NCBI RefSeq assembly: GCF_001426245.1
Contig: NZ_LMCM01000010.1
Coordinates: 124,001 to 188,000, forward strand
Length of the DNA: 64,000 nucleotides
Source: Phycicoccus sp. Root101
Lineage (GTDB): Bacteria > Actinomycetota > Actinomycetes > Actinomycetales > Dermatophilaceae
Direction of reading: 5' to 3'
Shown here piece after piece: positions 16,373 to 23,252 of this stretch. The notes beneath the pieces are model-generated. The model did no database searches. It was given only the letters and a program-made list of their open reading frames with translations, and had not been told where the DNA came from. Position numbers and translations under genes: made by a program. Numbering within the stretch: position 1 is the first letter of the stretch; every line of letters starts with the position of its first letter.

Positions 16373-17103
16373 GACGCGGGCTTGAGGACGTACCCGACGC
16401 CGCGCATGGTGTGGATCATGGGCTCGCGACCGGCGTCGATCTTCTTGCGCAGGTAGGAGATGTAGAGCTCGACGACGTTGGCCTGGCCGCCGAAGTCGTA
16501 GTTCCACACGCGGTCGAGGATCTGGGCCTTGGACAGGACGCGCTTGGGGTTGCGCATGAGGTAGCGCAGCAGCTCGAACTCGGTGGCGGTCAGCGCGACC
16601 TGCTCGCCCCCACGGGTCACCTCGTGGCTGTCCTCGTCCATGGTGAGGTCGCCGACGACGATCACCGAGGACGACTCGTCGGTCACGACGGCGGTGCGGC
16701 GCATGAGCGCGCGCAACCTGGCGACGACCTCCTCGAGGCTGAACGGCTTGGTGACGTAGTCGTCGCCGCCGGCCGTCAGACCGGCCACACGGTCCTCGAC
16801 GGCGTCCTTCGCGGTGAGGAACAGCACGGGCACGTTGGGGGAGTCCGAGCGCATCCGACGCAGCACCTCGAGCCCGTCGAAGTTGGGCAGCATCATGTCG
16901 AGCGCCACCGCGTCGGGCTGGAACTCGCGAGCGGCGCGGACCGCGTTCGCGCCGTTCGAAGCGGTCCGCACCTCCCAGCCCTCGTACCGGAGGGCCATCG
17001 ACAGCAGCTCGGTGAGGTTGCTCTCGTCGTCCACGACGAGCACCCGCACGGGGGAGCCGTCGACGCGCTGGAGCTTGGCGGAGGTGGACTGCTGCGTGTT
17101 CAT
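16369..17103 (-). CDS. OmpR/PhoB-family response regulator
   Basis: 244 residues. The receiver domain (about 18-130) has the acidic pair VVDDE, phospho-acceptor D69 in ALDMMLP, the conserved T/A in FLTAKD and K in YVTKPFSLEE. The winged-helix DNA-binding domain (about 145-240) shows LTATEFELLRYLM and the recognition region VWNYDFGGQANVVELYISYL typical of MprA/TrcR-like regulators. The ATG at 17103 is the first in-frame start before the divergent DUF4385 gene. It is first in an apparent unit with the sensor kinase, GT39 and GT2 genes, with a 190-bp gap before GT39. Confidence 0.94.
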   Translation of the reverse strand: MNTQQSTSAKLQRVDGSPVRVLVVDDESNLTELLSMALRYEGWEVRTASNGANAVRAAREFQPDAVALDMMLPNFDGLEVLRRMRSDSPNVPVLFLTAKDAVEDRVAGLTAGGDDYVTKPFSLEEVVARLRALMRRTAVVTDESSSVIVVGDLTMDEDSHEVTRGGEQVALTATEFELLRYLMRNPKRVLSKAQILDRVWNYDFGGQANVVELYISYLRKKIDAGREPMIHTMRGVGYVLKPAS

Positions 17104-17216
17104 GGTCCTAGACAACACCCGGATGCTGGGCACGGGCCACGCACAGACTGTGCGAATCCTGTGAAGCCTCTGTGCCGGTCCTCGCTGCGACCGTGGTGGG
17201 CGCGCGCTCGCAGGAG

Positions 17217-17708
17217 ATGCCGGGGATACTGCAGCGGGTGGCGACCAGAGGGGACGACATCCGGGCGCACCCCGAGCGTTACCGGGTGGGGCGCGGCGAG
17301 CAGGGGGTCCTGACCGTGCAGCCGTACAAGGACGAGCTGCTGCCGTTGTGGCGGTTCCGCACGCCGGACGTCGCGACACAGAGTGCTGCCGCCCTGAGGT
17401 CGGCCTTCGACGCCTACCTCGGTGCCGGTGACCTCGTGGGTGCCGACATGGCTCGCAAGTTCCTGCAGATGGGGTTCACCCGGGCGCGCCGGTACGCCAA
17501 CCACCCCGGCGGCCGCAAGTACGACGGACCGGTCCCCGCAGACCGCCGCGGCCAGAGCGGGGCCCACGGTCGGGCCGAGCTGCCCCGCGGTCCGCAGGAC
17601 CCGGTCAAGGCCGAGTCGGCCCGCATCTTCAAGCAGGCCTGGGACGAGGTCGAGCGGGTGCAGGAGTACACGTCGTGGCGAGCGGCCCACAAGGCGCAGC
17701 ACGGCTAG
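17217..17708 (+). CDS. DUF4385 family protein
   Basis: 163 residues, cytoplasmic, function unknown. The family signature is clear: HPERYRVGRGEQGVLTVQPYK near the N-terminus, then LPLWRFRTPD, GADMARKFLQMGFTRARRYANH and GGRKYDG. ATG 17217 gives the usual short leader before HPERY, but its GGAG is directly adjacent, so the GTG at 17172 cannot be excluded. It is divergent from the response regulator gene. No enzymatic motif is visible; the basic MARK/RARRYANH helix could bind nucleic acid, which is speculation. Confidence 0.75.
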   Translation: MPGILQRVATRGDDIRAHPERYRVGRGEQGVLTVQPYKDELLPLWRFRTPDVATQSAAALRSAFDAYLGAGDLVGADMARKFLQMGFTRARRYANHPGGRKYDGPVPADRRGQSGAHGRAELPRGPQDPVKAESARIFKQAWDEVERVQEYTSWRAAHKAQHG

Positions 17709-17811
17709 GAGCGGATGCTCAGTCGCCCGACACGCTTCCCACAGCCTGCCCACAGGCCGGACGCCGACTCTCGGTGGGACCAAGCCACCACCACCTCGCC
17801 GGAGGCGTCCG

Positions 17812-18429
17812 ATGACGAACCCCACGATCCCCACCGACATCCACGACCCGAGCGCCGACACGGCACCGGTCGAGTGGGCCACCACCCGGACGATGCCGTA
17901 TGCAGCGCCGCCGGCCGACGCTGCCGCTGCTCCCACCGCTGCGTCGACCGAGGCGTCCTCGGCCGTCGCTCCCACTCAGTCCGCGCCGGTGGCGATGGCC
18001 CCGAGCACCGCGCCCGCCCTCAACCCGCCGGTGTGGTCCGGCCGCAAGACCGCGATCGCCGCGGCTCTCGCCATCGGCATCTCGGCGATGGGCGCGGCCG
18101 GTGCCGCAGCGGCCCTGCCGGTCGGCTCGACCCAGGGCGGTTCGGGACAGTTCCAGCCCGGCGGGTTCGGCGGCCGCGGACCGGGTGGTCCGGGTGGCCC
18201 CGGCGGCTTCGGACCCCAGGGCACGCAGCAGGGCACCCAACAGGGAACGCAGCAGGGAACCACCCAGAACCCGAACGGCACCGGGCAGCAGTTCCCCGGG
18301 GGGACGACCCAGCAGGACCCCAGCCAGCTCGGCCAGCTCGGCCAGCTCGGCCAGCCCGGTGTCCCCGGTCAGGGTTCGGTCCCGGGTCAGGGTGTGGCCC
18401 CGGCCGACCCGAGCGCGAGGACGACATGA
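17812..18429 (+). CDS. Membrane-anchored Gly/Gln/Pro-rich low-complexity protein
   Basis: 205 residues. An Ala/Pro/Thr-rich N-terminus (1-72) is followed by one hydrophobic segment (about 75-103, starting KTAIAAALAIGISAMG). The remainder is Gly/Gln/Pro-rich with short tandem units: four GTQQ-type repeats encoded at about 18220-18262, then LGQ repeats encoded by a 9-base unit near 18327-18355. The ATG at 17812 has a clear GGAGG site. I recognise no family; the C-terminus resembles the Gly-rich linker of the nearby GT39 protein in composition. It is probably a surface or wall-associated protein with the tail outside, but orientation is inferred only. Confidence 0.65.
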   Translation: MTNPTIPTDIHDPSADTAPVEWATTRTMPYAAPPADAAAAPTAASTEASSAVAPTQSAPVAMAPSTAPALNPPVWSGRKTAIAAALAIGISAMGAAGAAAALPVGSTQGGSGQFQPGGFGGRGPGGPGGPGGFGPQGTQQGTQQGTQQGTTQNPNGTGQQFPGGTTQQDPSQLGQLGQLGQPGVPGQGSVPGQGVAPADPSARTT

Positions 18430-18623
18430 GCCCCGTGGCGGCGACCCGGTCGGTCCTGGGGTCGATCGCCTCGCACGCGCACGCGCCATACCCGGCTCGC
18501 CGGAGGCCACGCCGTCCGGCTGCGTTGCAGCGCAAGGACTTCGGGGCGCTGCCGATCTGCGGTTCGGTCCGTCCGCTCGCGTCCCAGCGCGAGCAGGCGG
18601 CGCTGCGCGCGGAGCGGCCCTAG
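18426..18623 (+). CDS. Possible small basic protein overlapping the previous stop
   Basis: 65-codon frame whose ATG overlaps the preceding stop (ATGA), the coupling pattern used elsewhere in this window. The product is Arg/Ala/Pro-rich (YPARRRPRRPAALQRKDF) with no recognised family or membrane segment. Without homologues it may be a chance open frame. Confidence 0.3.
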   Translation: MSPVAATRSVLGSIASHAHAPYPARRRPRRPAALQRKDFGALPICGSVRPLASQREQAALRAERP

Positions 18624-18626
18624 GTC

Positions 18627-19676
18627 CTACTGCTCGGGGCGGATCTCGCCCGAGCCACGGACGACCAGCTCGGGCGTGAGCACCACGTGCTGGGGGGCCG
18701 AGGTGTCGCCGTCGATCCGGGCGAAGAGCCGCTTGGCGACCTCGAACCCGATCATGGCGACATTCTGCTTCACCACGGTGAGGGGTGGGTCGACGATGTC
18801 GGCGAGGGGGAAGTCGTCGAACCCGACCAGGGCGACCTGTCCGGCGACGCCGCGGTGGTGCAGTGCGCGAATCGCGCCGATGGCCAACGAGTTCCGCGCT
18901 GCGAAGACTGCGGTCGGGGGGTTGGCCGAGTCGAGAAGGAGAGTCAGCGCCGCGATGGCGTCGTCAGGCGAGCGCAGGGACGTCGCCTCGACGGCCGGGT
19001 CGGACTCGACGCCGGCGTCACGGAGGGCGGCGAGGAACCCCTCGTGCCGGGTCCGGGCGGTCTGGATCGTGGGGAGGTCGCCGAGGAAGGCGATCCGCCG
19101 ATGGCCATGTGCGAGTAGGTGATCCACGGCCATCCGTGAACCGCCCGCGTTGTCCACCGTGACCGAGTCCGTGTCGACCCCGTTGGGTCGGCGGTCGACG
19201 AAGACGATCGGCAGACCGCTGCGCAGGTCGTCGGCGAGGTAGTCGTGGCGCTCGGTGGCGGGCATGAGCAGCAGTCCGTCGACGCGCCGGCGGACGAGCC
19301 CCTCGACGAGGGAGCGTTCGCGTGCCGGTTCCTCGTCGAGGCTGGAGGCGACGATCGCGACGTCGCGGTCGCGGGCGGCGTCCTCGAGGCTGCGCAGCAG
19401 GCTGGCCGAGAACGAGTTGCTGACGTCCTGGAGGAGGGCTCCGACCATGGCGCTACGGCCGTGGCCGCGGCGCAGGTTGCTCGCCGCGAGGTTGTGTCGA
19501 TAGCCGAGCTGGGTCACGGCGCGTTCGACCCGGGCCGTGACGTCGGGGGACACCCCTGGTTCGCGGTTCACCACGCGTGACACGGTCTTCAGGCTGACCC
19601 CGGCGAGGGCGGCAACCTCGCGCATGGTGGCCCTCGGCCGCCGGGGGTCGTCCTTTGACAACGATGTCACGATCAC
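18627..19676 (-). CDS. LacI-family repressor of the adjacent sugar ABC operon
   Basis: 349 residues. The N-terminal helix-turn-helix and hinge are MREVAALAGVSLKTVSRVVN (18-37), NLAASNLRRG being the hinge helix. The effector domain is the usual periplasmic-binding-protein fold, with FVDRRP, DNAGG, GHRRIAFLG and VGFDDFPLADIVDPPLTVV. The GTG at 19676 lies 7 nt after a TACAAC -10 element, so the message is probably leaderless. Palindromes of the type TGACAACGTTGTCA lie at 19656-19669 (inside its own 5' coding end) and 19734-19747 (at the operon's start), implying control of both itself and the transporter. Confidence 0.92.
   Translation of the reverse strand: MIVTSLSKDDPRRPRATMREVAALAGVSLKTVSRVVNREPGVSPDVTARVERAVTQLGYRHNLAASNLRRGHGRSAMVGALLQDVSNSFSASLLRSLEDAARDRDVAIVASSLDEEPARERSLVEGLVRRRVDGLLLMPATERHDYLADDLRSGLPIVFVDRRPNGVDTDSVTVDNAGGSRMAVDHLLAHGHRRIAFLGDLPTIQTARTRHEGFLAALRDAGVESDPAVEATSLRSPDDAIAALTLLLDSANPPTAVFAARNSLAIGAIRALHHRGVAGQVALVGFDDFPLADIVDPPLTVVKQNVAMIGFEVAKRLFARIDGDTSAPQHVVLTPELVVRGSGEIRPEQ
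19656..19669. promoter_or_regulatory. LacI-type operator O2 (autoregulation)
   Basis: TGACAACGATGTCA, the same 14-bp palindrome as at 19734 with one change. It lies about 8-20 nt inside the predicted leaderless repressor transcript. Confidence 0.7.
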
Positions 19677-19683
19677 GGGGCTA

Positions 19684-19713
19684 GTTGTACATTACCCGTT
19701 GACAAACGCACAA
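19684..19713 (-). promoter_or_regulatory. Promoter of the LacI-family gene
   Basis: On the minus strand TTGTGC (19713-19708), an 18-nt spacer and TACAAC (19689-19684). The predicted start coincides with the GTG start codon 7 nt further on. Confidence 0.55.
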
Positions 19714-19727
19714 CCGGGGGCTAGAAA
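19699..19727 (+). promoter_or_regulatory. Promoter of the sugar ABC operon
   Basis: Consensus -35 TTGACA at 19699-19704, exactly 17 nt, then TAGAAA at 19722-19727. The predicted start falls on the first base of the downstream operator. It is nearly back-to-back with the repressor promoter. Confidence 0.7.
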
Positions 19728-19733
19728 TTCTCC

Positions 19734-19747
19734 TGACAACGTTGTCA
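19734..19747. promoter_or_regulatory. LacI-type operator O1 at the operon start
   Basis: A perfect 14-bp palindrome TGACAACGTTGTCA placed at about +1 to +14 of the ABC operon transcript. Bound repressor there would block initiation or early elongation. Confidence 0.8.
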
Positions 19748-19784
19748 CGCGGCGATGGAGCCGCCTGAGAAGGGGAGCACCCTG

Positions 19785-20894
19785 ATGCCTCGTATCACCC
19801 TGCAGAACCCGTCCCTGCGCCGCAGCCTCGCGGTGACCGTCGCCGTCTCCGCCGCCTTTGGCCTCACGGCCTGCAACCGGGCCAGCTCGAGCGACGCCGG
19901 TGGAAGCGGTGGGGGCAACGCCACCGTCGGCGTCACGCTCATCACCAAGGACTCGACCAACCCGTTCTTCGTCGCCATGCAGAAGGGCGCCAAGGCCGAC
20001 GCGGGCAAGAACAACGTCAAGCTCACCGTCGCCTCCGGCAAGCAGGAGGGTGACGACCAGGGCCAGATCACGGCCATCGAGGACGCGATCGCCCGCGGCG
20101 ACAAGGGCATCCTCATCACCCCGATGAGCGACGGGGTCAACTCGGCCATCAAGAAGGCGCGCGACGCCAAGCTCTTCGTGATCGCCCTCGACACCCCGCC
20201 CGACCCGGCCGACACGGTCGACATCACCTTCGCGACCAACAACCGCAACGCCGGCAAGCTCGACGGCCAGTGGGCCGCCAGCCAGCTCGACGGCAAGCCC
20301 GCCGTGATCGCGCTGCTCGACCTGTTCAGCGACAAGATCGTCTCGGTCGACTACAACCGCGACCAGGGCTTCCTCGAGGGCATGGGCATCGACGTCGCCG
20401 ACGGCAAGAAGAACGGCGACGAGGCCAAGACCGGCAAGTACACCGGTGGCAAGGGCGGCGACTACACGATCGTCTGCAACGAGGCCGGTCAGGGCGCCGA
20501 GGACGGCGGCCGTACCGCGATGGAGAAGTGCCTCGCGAAGAACCCGAACATCAACCTCGTCTACACGATCAACGAGCCGACGGCCGTCGGTGCCAACGCT
20601 GCCCTCAAGGCCGCGAACAAGACGGCCCTCATCGTCTCGGTCGACGGTGGCTGCGCCGGCGTCGGCAGCGTCAAGAGCGGCGTCATCGGTGCGACGGCCC
20701 AGCAGTACCCGCTGAAGATGGCCACGCTCGGCATGGAGGCCATCGCCAAGATCGCCCGTGGCGGCGAGAAGCCCAAGGTCACCGACGGCCTCGACTTCTT
20801 CGACACCGGTGTCGCGCTGGTCACGGACAAGCCTGCTGACGGCGTCCAGAGCATCACGTCCGACGAGGGTTCCAAGATCTGCTGGGGCAACTGA
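19785..20894 (+). CDS. frcB: Sugar ABC transporter substrate-binding lipoprotein (FrcB-like)
   Basis: 369 residues. A basic N-region and hydrophobic segment end in the lipobox LTAC with lipid-accepting C30, then a Ser/Gly linker. The mature part is a Periplasmic_BP_4-type fold: VGVTLITKDSTNPFFVAMQKG at its start, GILITPMSDGV, IALDTPPDP and VSVDGGCAGV. This resembles fructose/ribose-binding proteins of the FrcB type. ATG 19785 has GGGGAG upstream; the frame is open back to 19755 without a ribosome site. It is first gene of a four-gene operon (FrcBCA-like plus a universal stress protein) under LacI control. Fructose as ligand is inferred from the resemblance of the ATPase and permease. Confidence 0.9.
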   Translation: MPRITLQNPSLRRSLAVTVAVSAAFGLTACNRASSSDAGGSGGGNATVGVTLITKDSTNPFFVAMQKGAKADAGKNNVKLTVASGKQEGDDQGQITAIEDAIARGDKGILITPMSDGVNSAIKKARDAKLFVIALDTPPDPADTVDITFATNNRNAGKLDGQWAASQLDGKPAVIALLDLFSDKIVSVDYNRDQGFLEGMGIDVADGKKNGDEAKTGKYTGGKGGDYTIVCNEAGQGAEDGGRTAMEKCLAKNPNINLVYTINEPTAVGANAALKAANKTALIVSVDGGCAGVGSVKSGVIGATAQQYPLKMATLGMEAIAKIARGGEKPKVTDGLDFFDTGVALVTDKPADGVQSITSDEGSKICWGN

Positions 20895-20896
20895 CC

Positions 20897-21919
20897 ATGA
20901 GCACCCAGGTCACCTCTGCTGCCGCCGAGTTCGCTCGGCGGCAGCAGTCCCCCCTCCAGCGCGTGCAGCACCAGCTGCACGGCAGGCCGTGGCTGAGTCC
21001 GCTCTTCCTGCTGTTCGTGGCGTTCGTGGCCTTCTTCATCGGGTCTCCGACCTTCCTGACGGCCAGCTCGATGGGCATCCTGCTCCAGCAGACCGCCGTC
21101 GTCGCCGCACTAGCGGTGGGTCAGACGATCGTCATCCTGACCGCGGGCATCGACCTGTCGGTCGGCGCGGTCATGGTGCTGTCGATGATGGTGATGGCGA
21201 CCCTGGCCAAGGACGACGGCATGCCGGGCATCCTCGCCCTGGCCATCGGTGTCCTGCTCGCCACGGCTGCGGGGGCCCTCAACGGATTCCTCGTGACGCG
21301 GATCAACCTGCCGCCGTTCATCGTCACCCTGGGCACGCTGAGCATCTTCACGGCGATCGCCCTGCTCTACTCCGGTGGTGAGAGCATCCAGGCCGACCAC
21401 CTGCCCGGACTGCTCAACTTCCTCGGTGACGGCTTCGGCATCGGACAGTTCCGGCTGACGTGGGGCATCGTCCTGGTGATCCTCATCTACGCCGTGATGG
21501 GCTTCGTCCTGTCGCAGACCGCCTGGGGTCGCTACGTCTACGCCGTGGGTGACGACCCCGAGTCGGCTCGCCTCTCCGGTGTGCCGAGCAAGCGGATCCT
21601 GCTGGCCGTCTACACCGTGGCCGGCCTGATCTACGGCCTCGCGGCGTGGATCCTCATCGGCCGTTCCGGTGCGGCGACCCCCAACGCGTTCCCGGACGCC
21701 AACCTGGCCAGCATCACGGCTGTCGTCATCGGCGGCACGAGCCTCTTCGGGGGCCGGGGTCGCCTGGTGGGCACGCTCATCGGTGCGCTCATCGTGCAGA
21801 CGCTCCAGTTCGGTCTCTCCCAGATGGGCGTCGACCAGCAGTGGCGCGTCCTCGCGACCGGCATCCTCGTCATCGTCGCGGTCGCCGTCGACCAGTGGAT
21901 CAGGAAGGTCAAGTCATGA
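20897..21919 (+). CDS. frcC: Sugar ABC transporter permease (FrcC-like)
   Basis: 340-residue integral membrane protein of the BPD_transp_2/RbsC family with about nine or ten helices. QTIVILTAGIDLSVGAVM and the following cytoplasmic loop are the family signature; GVPSKRILLAVYTVAGLIYGLA and GGTSLFGGRGRLVGTLIGALI near the C-terminus contact the ATPase. It starts 2 bp after the lipoprotein stop and overlaps the ATPase start by 4 bp. It would form the membrane channel as a homodimer. Confidence 0.92.
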   Translation: MSTQVTSAAAEFARRQQSPLQRVQHQLHGRPWLSPLFLLFVAFVAFFIGSPTFLTASSMGILLQQTAVVAALAVGQTIVILTAGIDLSVGAVMVLSMMVMATLAKDDGMPGILALAIGVLLATAAGALNGFLVTRINLPPFIVTLGTLSIFTAIALLYSGGESIQADHLPGLLNFLGDGFGIGQFRLTWGIVLVILIYAVMGFVLSQTAWGRYVYAVGDDPESARLSGVPSKRILLAVYTVAGLIYGLAAWILIGRSGAATPNAFPDANLASITAVVIGGTSLFGGRGRLVGTLIGALIVQTLQFGLSQMGVDQQWRVLATGILVIVAVAVDQWIRKVKS

Positions 21920-22749
21920 CGACTACATCCCTCGAGGTCGCCCACGGTGGTGTCCCGGCAGGCAAGGAGGAGATCTACGCCAAGCAGCCGGTGCTCTCGG
22001 CCCGCAAGCTGGTCATCACCTTCGGCCGCGTCGTCGGGCTCGACGGGGTCGACCTGGACCTCTACCCCGGTGAGGTGCTCGCGGTCATCGGCGACAACGG
22101 TGCCGGCAAGTCGACCCTGATCAAGTGCCTCACCGGCGCGTACGTCGCGGACTCCGGTGACATCACCCTCAACGGCCAGCCGGTGCACTTCAAGAAGCCG
22201 CAGGACGCCCGCGAGGCAGGCATCGAGACGGTCTACCAGCAGCTGGCCGTCATCCCGGCCCTCGACATCGCGAGCAACCTCTACCTCGCCCGCGAGGAGC
22301 GTCGCAAGGGTCCGCTCGGCTCGGTGCTGCGCATGCTCGACAAGAAGGGCATGGAGCGCCGCGCGGGTCAGTCGGTGCAGGACCTCGGGATCCAGACGAT
22401 CCAGAACATGAGCCAGGCGGTCGAGACCCTCTCGGGTGGACAGCGCCAGGCCGTGGCGGTCGCCCGTGCGGCGGCGTTCGGGAGCAAGGTCGTCGTCCTC
22501 GACGAGCCGACCGCAGCCCTGGGCGTCAAGGAGTCGGGCATGGTCCTCGACATGGTCAAGCAGCTGCGTGACAAGGGTCTGTCGGTCATCCTCATCAGCC
22601 ACAACATGCCGCACGTGTGGGAGGTCGCCGACCGCATCCACATCCAGCGGCTCGGTGGCCGGGCCGGCGTCGTCACGCCGCAGACCCACGACATGGGTGA
22701 GGGTGTGGCGATCATGACCGGCGCCAAGCGGCTCGAGGGTCCGTCGTGA
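21916..22749 (+). CDS. frcA: Sugar ABC transporter ATP-binding protein, single-domain (FrcA-like)
   Basis: 277 residues with one nucleotide-binding domain: Walker A GDNGAGKST (59-67), Q-loop VYQQLAVI, signature LSGGQRQAVAVARAAAFGS (about 173), Walker B VVVLDEPTAALGVKES and the H-loop LISHNMPH. A single domain distinguishes FrcA from the duplicated RbsA/XylG ATPases; the ALGVKES segment after Walker B is characteristic of FrcA. The ATG overlaps the permease stop (ATGA) and its own stop overlaps the next gene (GTGA), so the whole operon is translationally coupled. Confidence 0.92.
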   Translation: MTTTSLEVAHGGVPAGKEEIYAKQPVLSARKLVITFGRVVGLDGVDLDLYPGEVLAVIGDNGAGKSTLIKCLTGAYVADSGDITLNGQPVHFKKPQDAREAGIETVYQQLAVIPALDIASNLYLAREERRKGPLGSVLRMLDKKGMERRAGQSVQDLGIQTIQNMSQAVETLSGGQRQAVAVARAAAFGSKVVVLDEPTAALGVKESGMVLDMVKQLRDKGLSVILISHNMPHVWEVADRIHIQRLGGRAGVVTPQTHDMGEGVAIMTGAKRLEGPS

Positions 22750-23153
22750 CCGGCGCCGTGGTGGTCGGCTACATCCCGAGCCCGGAGGGGATCGCCGCCT
22801 TCGAGCGCGCCAAGGACGAGGCCGTCCTGCACGGGTCTCGCCTCGTGGTGGTCAACACCGGGCAGAACGGTGACTTCGCGACGCCGAGCTTCGCGACGTC
22901 CCAGGACATCGACGCCATCAGGTCGGAGCTGGAGCAGACCGGGCTCGACCACGAGGTGATCCAGGCGACCGGTGGGCTGGCCGCGGCGGAGGAGATCCTC
23001 CGCGTGGCCGAGGCCGAGGACGCCAGCCTCATCGTCATCGGCATGCGACAGCGGTCGCCCGTGGGCAAGCTCTTCCTCGGGAGCACGTCCCAGCAGGTCC
23101 TGCTCGACGCCCCGTGCGCCGTGCTGGCGGTCAAGGCCCGCAAGGCGCAGTGA
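22746..23153 (+). CDS. Universal stress protein (UspA family)
   Basis: 135-residue cytoplasmic protein. It opens VVVGYIPSPEGIAAFERAKDE and ends with an ATP-binding signature of the G-x2-R...G-x9-G-S type, seen as GMRQRSPVGKLFLGSTSQQVLL. The GTG start overlaps the ATPase stop by 4 bp, so it is made with the sugar transporter. That suggests it senses ATP or modulates uptake; this is inference from position only. A strong hairpin follows. Confidence 0.9.
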   Translation: MTGAVVVGYIPSPEGIAAFERAKDEAVLHGSRLVVVNTGQNGDFATPSFATSQDIDAIRSELEQTGLDHEVIQATGGLAAAEEILRVAEAEDASLIVIGMRQRSPVGKLFLGSTSQQVLLDAPCAVLAVKARKAQ

Positions 23154-23201
23154 CCGAGAGGGTCGGTGCCCCGCTCCCGGTGCCGACCCTCCACATCCGC
23201 G

Positions 23202-23246
23202 GACAGCGGTGCGGTGCGGCCCTCGCGGCCACTGCGCACCGCTGTC
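23202..23246 (+). terminator. Terminator of the sugar ABC/USP operon
   Basis: A long imperfect stem: GACAGCGGTGCG at 23202-23213 pairs with CGCACCGCTGTC at 23235-23246, with further GC pairs inside. It lies between convergent genes and may serve both. Confidence 0.7.
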
Positions 23247-23252
23247 TCGCGT

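Noticed and set aside
18220-18360. Repeat cluster considered as CRISPR or regulatory array
   Set aside because: The units are in frame within a coding sequence and encode Gln/Gly/Leu repeats.
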